The notes beneath the pieces were generated by a model that did not search any database, had not been told where the DNA came from, and saw only the letters and a list, made by a program, of their open reading frames with translations. A DNA stretch of 64,000 nt, taken from contig NC_066283.1 of assembly GCF_905404315.1 (NCBI RefSeq), forward strand, positions 3,472,001 to 3,536,000. Reading direction: 5' to 3'. Positions 11,809 through 22,802 of this stretch are shown here, in pieces. Both the position numbers and the translations under genes were made by a program. The DNA is from Leptidea sinapis. Taxonomy: Eukaryota > Arthropoda > Insecta > Lepidoptera > Pieridae. The first letter of the stretch is position 1; each line of letters starts with the position of its first letter.

Positions 11809-12480
11809 GAACTACATCGACGACGGTATTAACCGTATCACGGTTATACCGTATGTGGATAAAAACCTTTGAGAATAGATATGTATATATGATTGTGTTT
11901 TGTTTGCAGTAAATAAGTAGTGAAAATTGAGTCAATATGTTTTAAAATCAATTTTAAACATTCACATACTGCACACTGTGCAGGTTTCTTACATACATAA
12001 ATAAAAATATGATAAATTAAAAGTATTCTTAATCTCTATACTATTTAGAGATAAATTGTTTTTTTTTATGCAATTGCATTTGTATAAGTACTGGCGATGC
12101 AGTCACCCCTCGCTTCGTTAATAGTTTTATAGTGATGTTCCCTTGAGTTGGAACAAATATCGATGATTTTTGTGATATATTATGTAGTACAATTTCTACA
12201 TCAAAATATTACCATAATGTTTTGGTAGGCAACACAGGCGGTAGAAGGCAGAAAAATTGTATTATAAGAACATTGTCCTGAGACAATGCTATCTGAATAG
12301 CAAATCAGTAGTTTGAGCAACACAAAAGAACATCGTGTTCTTATTCTGAAATGTCATAACGCACTTTAATCCATAGTACATACGAAGTACGATTCGATCA
12401 AAGAGGATCTGAGGCTGTAGTGTATGGACCAGAACCACCGCTTTAAACTCATGCAAAAATCCACACATGACTGCTCAATA
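11809..12480. other. No recognisable feature
   Basis: AT-rich DNA; nothing recognised. Confidence 0.4.
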
Positions 12481-12482
12481 TT

Positions 12483-12850
12483 ATGGAAGAATGCTTAGAT
12501 CAATGGAGAAACGATGAAGGATGCAGGGAAACAAAGGATGTAGTTCCGGTGGCAAAAAAGGGATTTGCTTGGAACTTGATCGGACTACACAGGGACAAAT
12601 TACGCAAAATTGTTAGCTCTGTAAACACGTATCTATTGGCTATAGGTTTTAACAGACAGCCCTTAATGCAGTGTATGTATGGAGCCATAAAAACGTTACA
12701 GCAGGTGCTAACAGACTGAGGAGCAATGCCGAATAAATCCTGCAATCTCCAGCATCGCTCCGGGACGCTTGCAGCAGGCTAAAAAGGCTGATATCTCTCT
12801 GCAATAGCCTGGGCTGGTTGGAGTAAGAAAATAAACCGACATGCACCATG
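12483..12850 (+). other. Unrecognised coding-like stretch
   Basis: An ATG-started frame of 78 codons (ECLDQWRNDEGCRETKD near the start) ends at 12719, in unusually GC-rich DNA for this window. Overlapping open frames on the other strand are probably shadows. I recognise no domain. It may be the tail of a decayed transposon ORF. Confidence 0.25.
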
Positions 12851-13334
12851 GCCCATTCAAAAGGATAAGTAAAGAAGCCCAGTCAAACTAAACTTAAACC
12901 AGGTATATTTGCATTAATACTTCTATAGGGTAAATGATTTCAAGTCAGCGTCTATGACCTATTTCCAAAATATGAGAAAAGTACCAAAAGGATTGTCAAG
13001 CCCGATTTCAAAATAAACTAAAAGAACATAATGGTACTATGAAAACCAAAGTGGCCAATTTAGTGTTCATTAAAATCGCACCTGAGACTCATGAGTGTTT
13101 TTTGCTTATTCCCCATAGTTTCGAATGTTGCATTCATTTCAACTTGATAAATTCATATTGTATATGTATTTGTAATAGGACTAAACTATTCGTTTTCAAG
13201 ATAATTTTTCTCTAGAGGCTTAGACTATTTTTCTAACTAATTTGTAATACTGGAAGTGTAAAATAAAAAAATACAATTTGTAGGTACATCTGATGTAAAA
13301 TGTACAATGATAGGTATCTGGATTAATTATTAAT
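12851..13334. other. No recognisable feature
   Basis: Nothing recognised. Confidence 0.4.
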
Positions 13335-13563
13335 TAATAGCTAGAGGTCCCGGGTTCGAATCCCGGTAGGTGCAATCATTTATATGATGAATATGGATGT
13401 TTGTTTCCGAGTCATGGATGTTTATATGTATTTATGTATGTTTAAGTAAGTATATTGTATTAAATATATCGTTGTCTTTGTACCCATAGTACAGGCTATG
13501 CCTAGTTTGGGACAAGATAATTTGTGTAAGAGTGTGTCAATATTATTATTATTATTATTAATT
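13335..13563 (+). mobile_element. tRNA-headed SINE, 5' truncated
   Basis: Begins within a tRNA-like head (B box GGGTTCGAATCCCGG), continues TTTGTTTCCGAGTCATGG and GGCTATGCCTAGTTTGGG, and ends in (ATT)n. A copy with its A box is at 40686-40925. Confidence 0.75.
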
Positions 13564-14063
13564 TGGGAATTCCTTACTTAACATCATATTATATATTTCA
13601 AGCGACCACAAAAAAATATTATTATAGAGGCACTCGTCACAATTCCATCGACAATTGTTGAAAAAAATTGCTTAACACTAGTATAATCAATAATAGTGTA
13701 ATAAAACGTAACGTCATTTGGACCTAATGAATTGCACTCTTTGATCTTGGCAGTGTAGCATTGCAATACTTATTAAATGAAACGCCGAAATTTTTGATTA
13801 AAAATCTATTATTAGATAGATATAGTAATCGTACGAGTAATGTAAGAACATAATATGGTGGGTATATATATATGATTTTTTTTTATTTTTACGGTACAGT
13901 CCGTTTAGCCACAGCTAGGTTTATTGAAGTGAAACTTTTATTACATCACCTCAAATTTTTTTTACTATCTATCGCAGGTCGGTCTACAATCGTTATCAAT
14001 CTTATACAATCGGTCGCTGTACACTTCCGGGTGAAGTTAACCTTAACTTTATTTTTAGATTTT
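13564..14063. other. No recognisable feature
   Basis: Nothing recognised. Confidence 0.35.
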
Positions 14064-14374
14064 ACCAGTGGGAGGCTCCTTTGCACAGGATGTCGGCTAG
14101 ATTATGGGTACTACAACGGCGCCTATTTCTGCCGTGAAGCATTAATGTGTAAGCATTTTTGTTTCGTTCTGAACGGCGCCATAGCTAGTGTATTTACTGG
14201 GCAAATGAGATTTAACTTTTTATGTCTCAAGTTGACGAGCGCAATTGCAGTGCCGCTCATAGTTTTTGGGTTTTTCATGAATCTTGAACGGCGCTGTATT
14301 GTCATGGCCAGGCGTATCAGTTACTATAAGCTAAACGTCCTACTCGTCTCGGTCTTATTTTCATAAAAAAAAAT
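14064..14374 (+). mobile_element. Poly(A) retroposon (CCAGTGGGAGGCTCC family)
   Basis: Runs from ACCAGTGGGAGGCTCC through CTGCCGTGAAGC, GGCGCCATAGCTAG and GCAAATGAGA to TCTTATTTTCATAAAAAAA. At least eight copies or fragments occur in the window. The poly(A) end indicates RNA-mediated insertion. The 164-codon open frame across it is incidental. Confidence 0.75.
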
Positions 14375-14390
14375 CAATTACTGATTTCAA

Positions 14391-15067
14391 GTCAGTTTGG
14401 CCACGCGGTCTAAGGCTAGGGTTACTATGGATGCGAGTTCTGACGAAAATTTGTTCTGACAAGTTCTGACGGATTCGTCAGAAGAAACAAACGCCTGGTA
14501 TTCAATGACAGTGCTTACACTGGCAACGACGAACGCGTCAGAACATGCATGACGTCGTCAGAACCACTCGAGCGTTCAAACTAGTTTGATTTTTTCGCAC
14601 GACCTGCGTCTGCGAATTTCGAGCGATTCGTTTTCCACCATGGATAACGATAAATTAATCAGTCTCGGGTACGAGAATAGTTGTTTGTCGGATATGAGAG
14701 ACAAAATTTACATTAATTAGGTACATGAGTAAAAAGAATTAATCTAACAAGAACATGACTTCTAGAGCTAAAGATTATTACAGTAGGTTGTATTGAAACG
14801 GAATTTCACCTGCTGGACTAACAAAATAATTTTTCAAGGTCAAGAAAATCAAATTCATCAAATTCGTCCATCTTCGCTGGACGGCAGAAACGAATGACTA
14901 TCAGAACAACGCGCACAGTGTAAACGCCTTGTTCTGACGAGGATTCCGGACGTACTCGTCAGAACAAATTTTCGTCAGAACTCGCATCCATAGTAACCCT
15001 AGCCTAAGGCGCCAGATTTAATATCTGGTTCTCGAGAGGGAGAGTAGGTTCGAACCCACACCTGACA
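14391..15067 (+). pseudogene. tRNA-Leu(UAA)-like gene split by a MITE
   Basis: Segments 14391-14413 and 15008-15067 join into an 83-nt tRNA-Leu-like sequence. The acceptor strands GTCAGTT and ACCTGAC pair at six of seven positions. The D arm has GGCCACGCGGTCTAAGGC. The anticodon stem CCAGA/TCTGG encloses loop TTTAATA (anticodon UAA), and a long variable arm follows. The T arm has GGTTCGAACCC but is one base short with a mismatch, and position 37 is T rather than a purine. A 591-bp MITE sits in the D loop, inside the A box. A T8 run follows the 3' end. Either a real gene inactivated by insertion or an already decayed copy; the T-arm defects favour some prior decay. Confidence 0.7.
14414..15004. 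mobile_element. PIF/Harbinger-type MITE in a tRNA-Leu
   Basis: The ends, GGCTAGGGTTACTATGG and its complement, form terminal inverted repeats that are perfect over about 45 bp. TAA is duplicated at 14411-14413 and 15005-15007, the TWA target typical of PIF/Harbinger. Internally, ATGGATAACGATAAATTAAT opens a short frame (MDNDKLISLGYEN) that I associate with the MADF-type protein of these elements. It stops after 26 codons, so the copy is non-autonomous. Confidence 0.8.
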
Positions 15068-15072
15068 AATGA

Positions 15073-15080
15073 TTTTTTTT
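15073..15080 (+). terminator. Pol III T-run terminator
   Basis: Eight consecutive T begin six bases after the discriminator base of the tRNA-Leu-like sequence, as expected for a tRNA transcription unit. Confidence 0.55.
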
Positions 15081-15385
15081 AACATTATATATTTTTTTAT
15101 GAATATGTAAAGCATAATATATAAATTTGTTTTTTTTCTATGCTGATATTAATATGTTATTTTATGAAAAATAGCTTCACTTTCCTTGTGGTGACATAAA
15201 ACCACACAATTGCTTTTATTGGTTCCTATTGTTCGATATTTTCTATTTCATATTGAATTTAAAGTTTAACTTATGAGCCAAAGGGCTGACGCAATACCGG
15301 ATATCAAAGAAGGATTTTAAGAATGATTTTGTTTTTTTTATTTTAAAAGATTTTTAGAACGAGTATGTAAATATGTTGTAAACTA
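15081..15385. other. No recognisable feature
   Basis: AT-rich spacer between the tRNA-Leu locus and the Tc1 element. Confidence 0.4.
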
Positions 15386-16903
15386 CACTGGCCTTCAAAA
15401 GTAAGTATCACACTTTTAAAATTGGGATAACGTTTTAAGTTCTAGTTCTAGTAAGATATACTTTCGAAATAAAAAGGACTCCAAAGAGAATTTAATTTTG
15501 TACATAAAAACTTTATAGTCGATAACCTTCTTTTAAGAATTGGCTGAAAAAAAAAACTTCAAAAACAAAACCATTCCTTTTTCAAAGTGGAGGTTTCCGA
15601 ATTACAATTTTGCCATTCATATTTTTCTTTCTGTTTTAAATTTTTTCAAGATCGATGGTCTTGTTTTAAAAATTTATGCTAAAAAGCACATAGCATTTAT
15701 TTATCATACCTCTTTCAGTTGAAGAATGTGCTAGGATCATGGCTTTTCGGGAACTAGGCATCAGTATGCGTCGCACTGCAAGAATGGTGGGTATGACGGT
15801 ACGAACGGTCCAGAAGGTAAAGCGAAGGTACAAAGAGACCGGACACCACCAGTACCAGTGCTCGAGAAGATCGTTATATTATTTCCACTGTGTTAAGAAA
15901 TCGACACCAAAATGCAGTTGAAGTCCAGCAACAGCTACTTCAGACCCGGAGGGACTACATTAGTGCCAGTACAGTGAGAAGAAGACTTGCTGAAGCAAAT
16001 TTGAAACCCCGAAGACCAGCGAGTGGCCCAAAACTCGAGAGAGAGCATCGAGTAGCGAGACTGCGATACGCCCGTGAACACATGCAGTGGGATGAAGAAG
16101 AATGGTCAAGAATTTTGTTTGCAGATGAGTCTCGACATGTTTACAGGCGACCTGGTGAGCGATACCTTCAAGCCTGCATCTCAGAAAGAGTCCATTACGG
16201 TGGAGGCAGTGTACATGTATGGGCTGGCATATCTTCAGAAGGTCGCACAGAGCTAGTAGCCATAGAAAATGGCACCCTCACTGGGCAAAGATATGCTCAA
16301 GAGATTCTCAATGAGTATGCAGTGCCGTATTTAGCAAATATGGGTGATGGATCGATGCTGATGCATGATAATGCCCGGCCACACACGGCTCATATCGTAC
16401 AAGAGTATATTCAGGAGGTCGGTATCAGCGTGATGGCTTGGCCATCAAGAAGTCCTGATCTCAACCCGATTGAACACGCCTGGGATGAGCTTGGGAGGCT
16501 AGTCAGAAATCGTAGACCACCACCTACTACCCTCAGGGCACTAAAGCAGGCCCTGGTAGAAGAATGGGAGAAAATTCCCTAACATCGGCTCCGAAATCTA
16601 GTGTTCAGTATGCCAAACCGGCTCGAAGCTGTAATCAGAGCTCGAGGAGGCAATACCATTTATTAAAAATTAAATAACATGTAATACATTTTAGTTGAAT
16701 TTTTTTACACTAAACTAAAAATGTCTATTTTCTTTCTTTTATCTTTTTTAAGTAAAAAATGTTACTAATGTATAATTTTAGTTTCTAAGAATTAAAGCCT
16801 ATAAAATTTGCAACAAAACGTTTTTAATCTTAAATCTCTACCTTCTATAGTTAAGAAAAAAATTTAATTTGAAAAGTGTGATACTTACTTTTGCAGGCCA
16901 GTG
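15386..16903 (+). mobile_element. Tc1-family transposon, copy 1
   Basis: CACTGGCCTTCAAAAGTAAG at the left is inverted at the right end, CTTACTTTTGCAGGCCAGTG, with similarity extending about 30 bp. TA flanks both ends (15384-15385, 16904-16905), the Tc1/mariner target. Length is 1518 bp. A second copy with nearly the same ends is at 35427-37875. Confidence 0.92.
15739..16665 (+). pseudogene. Tc1 transposase, frameshifted
   Basis: DD34E transposase that would cut and paste its own element in the nucleus. The N-terminal helix-turn-helix frame starts at 15739 (MAFRELGISMRRTARMVG) and is lost near 15850, where about 31 bases present in copy 2 are missing. The frame resumes at 15890 and runs to 16582. 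All three catalytic motifs are visible: FADES, MHDNARPH and LNPIEHAWDELG, with 34 residues between the second Asp and the Glu. An in-frame gap of about 12 residues follows FADESR compared with copy 2. A TAA stop (16580-16582) precedes a still readable tail ending GGNT. Not functional. Confidence 0.9.
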
Positions 16904-16905
16904 TA

Positions 16906-17827
16906 TATATTAACGGCATTTCTAGCCAAATGCGCCTAACAATTACTTAACCATTTTATAATAAAGTATTTTAATACTTGATAGATTATTGGTAATTTTT
17001 TTATAGCGGCATAAGCCTAAATTTGATAAACACTGGTCTTTGAATACAGCCATTAAGCATCATTACATACGTACCATAAAGTATGAAACCATAAGCGCAC
17101 ATGATTATGGACATGCCTCGAATTTCAGAACGCATCCAAATTGCTTGGCTGTATGCAAAGAATGCCTTAAACGCGGTGAAAAAAAATAAGAGCGAAAGAG
17201 TCGTGATAGTTGGTACGACGATTACTGGCACGCGAGAGGTCGCGCGCGATGTAAGGCTGTGTACTTACTGGTGTTTCATATTTTTTCTTTTATAATATTC
17301 AAGCAAATTATATTAGATACAATTATTATATTTGAGCAAATAATTCGGAGAACTAGCTATTAAAATGTTTAGTTCCCTGAAATAAATTTAATTTGTTAAT
17401 TTTTTTCTTTGAGAGATAGCCATCTTTTCAAGGGTATGTTTTTGGTATTTGCACATCAACATATCTTGGTATGACAGCTTTTGTCAAATAATTATAAATA
17501 TGGCTAATTGACTTTTTATGTGCGGCAAATTGACAAAATATATATTGACTTTCGAAAGAGACTTCATTACTTTTTACTGAACTAACTTACTTAAATTAAT
17601 TTGTACTTAAACTAAACTAAGTTAATAAAGTTTTGTCATACTTTATGAACAGGATTTTTTAAACGCTTATATCTTTTAGTGTTGTTTATATTCATATATT
17701 AAATCAACCTCGAGGAAATGATTCGAGCAAATACCACTCGAGTTATTTGGTTTGTAAAATTCTTCATATCTCTGTCTTGTTACCAACTGGCGCCAATTAG
17801 AGAATTGAATAAAAAATAGAAATCATT
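16906..17827. other. No recognised feature; one unexplained ORF pair
   Basis: Opposed open frames at 17001-17231 (-) and 17101-17295 (+) overlap. The plus frame reads ISERIQIAWLYAKNALNAVK and has mixed codon use, but no domain is recognised. The rest is AT-rich. Confidence 0.3.
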
Positions 17828-17880
17828 TTTTTATGGAATAAGAGGACAAACGAGTGTACGGGTCACCTGGTGTTAAGTGA

Positions 17881-19425
17881 TCACCGCCGACCACACTCTC
17901 TTGCAACACCAGAGGAATCACAAGAGCGTTGCCGGCCTTTAAGGAAGGTGTACGCGCTTTTCTTGAAGGTACCCATGTCGTATCGTCCCGGAAACACCGC
18001 ACAAGGAAGCTCATTCCACAGCTTCGTAGTACGAGGAAGAAAGCTCCTTGAAAACCGCACTATGGAGGACCGCCACATATCCAGATGGTGGGGATGATAT
18101 CGTAACTGATGGCGTGTCGTGCGAAGGTGAAATTCGGCGGCAGGAATCAGGTTGAACAGCTCTTCGGAACACTCCCCGTGATAAATGCGGTAGAAGACAC
18201 ACAATGAAGCGACGTCTCTACGCAACGCCAAGTGATCCAGCCGTTCACAGAGCGCTAGGCCCCCTACGATTCGAGCTGCTCTGCGTTGCACGCGGTCAAA
18301 CGGATCGAGCTGATACTGGGGTGCGCCAGACCAGAGATGACAGCAATACTCCATGTGAGGCCGGACCTGCGCTTTGTAGAGCGCTAGAATGTGGGCAAGC
18401 TTGAAGTATTGCCGTGCTCTATTTATGACGCCCAGTTTCTTCGAAGCTAATTTGGCTTTGCCCTCCAGATGGCCACGGAATTGGCAATCGCTCGAGATTT
18501 CGAGACCCAGTATTCCGATACTAGGCGAGGCTTTAAGGGAAGTGTTCTCGAAGAGCGGTGATACGGCAAATGGGGTTTTTTTAGTGGTAAACGCGCAAAC
18601 CTGAGTCTTCTGGGGGTTAAATTGGACAAGGTTCAATATACACCTTTCCGCGACCTTCTCGAGAGAGGATTCGATAGAAGGCACAAGTTTCTCCCGGCAC
18701 TGGTCGACGTTTTCCCGAGAGAGACCTGCATGGCCCGTGTATACGGCATCACCAGTGCTGTCGTCTGCATAGCAATGTATGTTGGCGGTGTCCAACATAT
18801 CATTGATATGCAGAAGAAACTGCGTGGGAGATAGCACACAGCCTTGGGGCACTCCAGCGTTCACGGGCTTGGGATTCGAGCAATAACCGTCGACAACGAC
18901 CTGTATGCTGCGCCCAGTGAGGAAGCTGGAGGTCCACTTGCATAAGCTCTCAGGAAGCCCAAATGATGGAAGTTTAGAGAGGAGCGCCTTGTGCCATACA
19001 CGATCAAAGACCTTCGCTATATCCAGGCTAACTGCCAGGCCTTCCCCCTTGCTTTCAATAGCCGCCGCCCATCTATGTGTTAGGTATACCAGAAGATCGC
19101 CAGTCGACCGACCATGGCGAAAGCCGTACTGCCGGTCGATGATCAATTGGTGACCCTCAAGGTATACCAAGAGCTGGTGGTTAATTATGCTCTCCATGAT
19201 TTTGGAGAGTAAGGAGGTAATAGCAATGGGCCTGTAGTTTGCCGGATCCGAACTGTCTCCTTTTTTTGGGATCGGATGGATAAGGACTGACTTCCATGAA
19301 TCAGGAACTACGCCTTTTGAATAAGAGTGCCGGAATAAACGCGTTAGCACCGGCGTCAACTCAGGGGCACACGTTCTAAGCATCTTTGGAGAAATGCCAT
19401 CCGGCCCGCTCGACTTCCTGTTCCG
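17881..19425 (-). CDS. LINE reverse transcriptase, open RT region
   Basis: Copies element RNA into DNA at the nicked target. The open frame (500 codons from 19383, extended slightly upstream by RKSSGPDGISPKMLR) holds motifs in order: KGDSSDPANYRPIAITSLLSK, SLDIAKVFDRVWH, NAGVPQGCVLSP and catalytic HCYADDSTGDAVY at about 18760-18775. The C-terminal part has LYKAQVRPHMEYCCHLWSG and RVQRRAARIVG, characteristic of Jockey/CR1-type LINEs. The first Asp and the YADD pair are intact. The frame runs into the 3' UTR before stopping (ARECGRR). A frameshift near 19425 separates it from the endonuclease, so the protein could not be made whole. Confidence 0.88.
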   Translation of the reverse strand, partial: RNRKSSGPDGISPKMLRTCAPELTPVLTRLFRHSYSKGVVPDSWKSVLIHPIPKKGDSSDPANYRPIAITSLLSKIMESIINHQLLVYLEGHQLIIDRQYGFRHGRSTGDLLVYLTHRWAAAIESKGEGLAVSLDIAKVFDRVWHKALLSKLPSFGLPESLCKWTSSFLTGRSIQVVVDGYCSNPKPVNAGVPQGCVLSPTQFLLHINDMLDTANIHCYADDSTGDAVYTGHAGLSRENVDQCREKLVPSIESSLEKVAERCILNLVQFNPQKTQVCAFTTKKTPFAVSPLFENTSLKASPSIGILGLEISSDCQFRGHLEGKAKLASKKLGVINRARQYFKLAHILALYKAQVRPHMEYCCHLWSGAPQYQLDPFDRVQRRAARIVGGLALCERLDHLALRRDVASLCVFYRIYHGECSEELFNLIPAAEFHLRTTRHQLRYHPHHLDMWRSSIVRFSRSFLPRTTKLWNELPCAVFPGRYDMGTFKKSAYTFLKGRQRSCDSSGVARECGRR

Positions 19426-19426
19426 T

Positions 19427-20690
19427 TCAACGAAAACAGAGCTCGCCTAACAGTTTTCTGTCAGAACTGTACTTCAGGCGCTCGGAACCTCGCTTGGAGC
19501 TCTGACACCGCGGGATGGTCGGCGGTGTTTTTCCGTTGTCGTCAAGAGTCGAGTTGGAGGCAAAAAGAGTGCACAGAAGATCGGCTTCCTCTTTTGCCGT
19601 ATGGGCCAGGGTGTCATTCCTCATGTGCAACGGCGGCATGGACGGCTGGTTGAAGTTACCAAGAGCAGCTTTCGACAACGACCAGAACTTGCGTGTTCCG
19701 GTCGGGTAACTGGAAAGCTGCTCGCCAATTTTGACGACGTGCTTCAATTTCGCACGGGCGATTTGCCGCTTAAAAAATCTGGAGGCACGGTTAAATTTCC
19801 TCTTCAGAACTTTGCAGTTTGGATCCTTTGAGCGCCGCAACCCAAGTTCAATACGCCTGTTTTTTGCAGTCAAATGCTGCTTTAACTGAATCAACGAACC
19901 AGGGCTGTGATCTGCCACCGATCGGTACTACAGAGCTTGGTATAAAAATATCTATGCCCTGCAGTATCACATCGGCTACTGCAACGGTGCAGGCACTAGG
20001 ATCATCCGAAGGGAAACAAACCCTGCCCCAAGGGTAGGATGCAAAAAAGGAACGCATCCTATCCCAATCTGCTGACTTGTAGTGCCAAACGCGGCGGGTC
20101 GCTGGTGGTCTGCGATGTTGGCGTCGGATAGGCACTACACTCCTGACCAGGCAATGGTCGGACCTTCCGAGAGGGGCGTCGATAGAGATCTGGTAACCAT
20201 CGGGATGTGTAGTCAGCAGAAGATCTAATTAGGACGGCATGTGGCTATCCACATCCGGGAGCCGCGTTGGCGACTCAACCAATTGGGACAGACCATACGC
20301 CAATGCAAAATTAAGCACAGATCGCCCTGCGTAGTCTGTAGTACGTGATCCAAGCCATTCGGCATTGTGCCCGTTGAAATCACCCAAGACTACGATTTCA
20401 GCGGAGGGGATCTGTGCAAGCACGTCGTCAAATGCCGCTTAAACGCAGCCCATGAGGTGATCCGTTTCTGCGTTACCACTGTGGGACCTGTAGACACACG
20501 CATAGATGCGGACGCGGTCCTCTAAATCTACGCGGAGCCAGAGAGTAGACAGGTCCCTACCCTCAAAATTGCCGAGACGGCGACAGCAGATATCCTCCCA
20601 AACGTACACACATACTCCGGCATGAGGCATGAAATTATGCTCAAGTTTGTGAGCCGGTACCCTCCTAACATCTTTTTAAGAACCGCTCTC
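19427..20690 (-). pseudogene. LINE endonuclease and linker, broken
   Basis: Minus-strand fragments in order: HAGVCVYVWEDICC and VYRSHSGNAETD (20630-20439), VVLGDFNGHNAEWLG (20423-20229), APLGRSDHCLV, then a basic linker with RKFNRASRFFKRQIARAK (19918-19427). GDFNGHN and SDH are APE-type endonuclease motifs. In-frame TAA stops lie near 20438 and 20227, and a one-base frameshift near 19850 follows VKAAFDCKKQAY. These lesions inactivate the element. Confidence 0.82.
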
Positions 20691-20699
20691 ATATTTGTG

Positions 20700-20980
20700 T
20701 TGGGGGGTGATGGGGAGGGGGAGGGGGGAAGGGATGGCAATGGCCTCGAAACTAACCTATGCGAAACATAGCGGCACTAGGCCGCTACTTCACGCCGGTA
20801 TTCTGTGCGAATGTGGTAAGTGTTCCGGACGAGTCTGGCCCGATTGTGCTGACGTCATAAGACGGCAGCGTGACTCTCCCACTTTCAAAAAGTCCGTAGT
20901 CGCCTCTTACGACACCCTTGGACCTGGGACTACCCCTTTTCTCTTTACGCCCCGGGGCAGCACAGCACACTATCTCGTGT
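20700..20980 (-). repeat. LINE 5' block shared with the poly(A) retroposon
   Basis: GTGTCGTAAGAGGCGACTAC and GCCCCGGGGC (minus strand) recur in the 5' extension of the poly(A) retroposon at 59855-60232. Fragment CACATTCGCACAGAATACCGG recurs near 27610. Confidence 0.6.
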
Positions 20981-21476
20981 ACGGGAAAATGAAAAAGATT
21001 GGCTCTTACAGGTACTTCTGAATATAATTCCATTTCAGCATTACTCCTACTAGTGTTAGTTATTTCATTTCTGGCATTTATTTAGGAACAATAAACTCTA
21101 AATTAACACGGTAACATTTATTTCAGATTTACTTTATAACACATGAAATATAATCCTAAAACATTAAATATTATGAATATTAATTACTGCTCAGTGTGTC
21201 CCCTTCCTTACAAAGAGTAGGTCGTGATTGCCTGAAGCTATCCCGACCGTAGCTTTACCTGGACCTAGCCTACCTGAAACTGCTGCCATTTGTCTCGACG
21301 TTATTAGCGTCACCGCATGAACAACGCCTAACATTATATTAATGCATATCTTAGCCAATAGCATACGATAAAAGAAATTAAAACAACCAGTTATAGCACG
21401 TGTAGTCGACTATTTTTACATGTCTTACCATCAATATTGATATAGGTTAAGAACTTCTAGATTTTTATTTTAGATA
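20981..21476. other. No recognisable feature
   Basis: Nothing recognised. Confidence 0.4.
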
Positions 21477-22091
21477 TCTCTACATATATTATAAAACAAA
21501 TTCCTCCGCCGCGTCTATCTGTCTGTTCACGAGAAATTCAGAAACGACGATGTTTTCACCAATTTAAGGGTTTAGTATATAATTTGTTAAATTTTTGTAT
21601 ACTTGTATATTTGTTGGAGGGGTCGAAAAAGCCGCCTTTGAACTTTAAATAAAAACGCTGTCTAAACCCTTTAAGATATAACAAAATAATGTATGGTGTA
21701 AATGTGTATCTTATATGTATAGGAAAGTCCACAATGGCATATTTCTATCTCTTAAGGATAACATGCTATATCGACATCGATAAAATTCGCAATTATAAAG
21801 TGGTTATATAAAAGCTGCTTACACCAATACGATATTATTCCTTATCATTTTAAACAAGTTAGAAATTTTACTTCTTTACACGATAGTATAATTCTTTGAT
21901 GCCACGATACGACCCTTCACACCGCCTTACCTATTACAAACAAGGAACGGTAGGATCATTCAGAATATGTTTTTGTTTCATTTTTAACTAATTAAATAAG
22001 ATTACACTTACGCTTTAGAATGCATTATTCCCGAATACTTACATCATATTTTTTTTTCTATTGACAGAACAGCGTCTGTCGGGTCAGCTAG
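21477..22091 (+). mobile_element. Non-autonomous Helitron
   Basis: Starts TCTCTACATATATTATAAAA and ends GCGTCTGTCGGGTCAGCTAG before T. About 615 bp, the longest Helitron here, with no coding frame. Confidence 0.6.
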
Positions 22092-22392
22092 TATATTATA
22101 TTGACGAACGCATTTAATATATTAGCAAAATCTGTAGCCATCATAGCTTTTATTACCAATCTAATATAAATATATCCCCAATTAAGAAACTTATAGGTTT
22201 TTGTTTATTTTTTCTCTACTTATTCGAATTTAGAATCCATTCGTTATTTATGTTACCTACGATCACTACTCGCCATTTAAAATATTTTTCGAGAATTATA
22301 CTAAATTCTAAAATGGAATGGGTTATTACAGAAAATAATTTACTCAAAACGGGGATAGAGCTGGCGGTCATTTTCAAGACACCGATATTGAG
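22092..22392. other. No recognisable feature
   Basis: Short AT-rich spacer. Confidence 0.4.
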
Positions 22393-22798
22393 TCACTTAG
22401 ACAAGTTTTTTGGTGAAAATATAGCATTTCGAACTATGAACACTACTTAATCCAGTTACACATATCCTTATGTTTTATTTGTAGGTTGCTAATGCTTGAT
22501 GTTATGATATAGTTAACACTCCAGAGCCTTTTTGAACTACCACTTTTCCTTGCAGTGAAACAAGTTTTTTGGCATGGCATGACGCATTTTTTTAGTACAA
22601 CTCTCAGAAAAGTTATTCTTATAGCTTGTACTTTTTTGTGTAGGTATATTTATTCAGATTAGTAATGAATAACGAGTATTGTAAGCATATAAACTGTGTT
22701 CCACGCAAGAATTTTGAATATATTGGCTTTGTTAAATAGATGGCGGGCCGGAAGCCGTGAACTCAAATCGCTCAAGGTCGCTGTCATTTAGTGTCGCC
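22393..22798 (-). mobile_element. TTAA-flanked MITE, truncated copy
   Basis: Minus-strand copy of the 55379-55814 family. Its TTAA is at 22799-22802 and is followed inward by GGCGACACTAAATG. The distal end is lost after GACAAGTTTT. Confidence 0.7.
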
Positions 22799-22802
22799 TT
22801 AA

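Larger units (their letters stand above)
17828..20980 (-). mobile_element. Nearly complete LINE, minus strand
   Basis: Spans a GC-rich 5' block (20785-20980), endonuclease remnants, an open RT frame and a 3' end reading CTCGTTTGTCCTCTTATTCC to CATAAAAAAA at 17828. Base composition is clearly more GC-rich than its surroundings, which helps mark its extent. ORF1 is not identifiable. At least six 3'-end fragments of the family lie elsewhere (8.5, 28.4, 38.8, 57.6, 60.6 and 63.5 kb). Confidence 0.8.

Noticed and set aside
13335..13380. tRNA gene suggested by GGGTTCGAATCCC
   Set aside because: The 5' half is missing and the sequence continues into a SINE body with an (ATT)n tail.
13872..14366. 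164-codon plus-strand open frame
   Set aside because: It lies across the poly(A) retroposon, other copies of which are not open in this frame, and it has no domain.
17001..17295. Possible host exon in the opposed open frames
   Set aside because: No recognised domain and no convincing splice-site pair; noted only as unexplained.
18204..20037. Many plus-strand open frames opposite the LINE
   Set aside because: Shadows of the GC-rich minus-strand reverse transcriptase and endonuclease.
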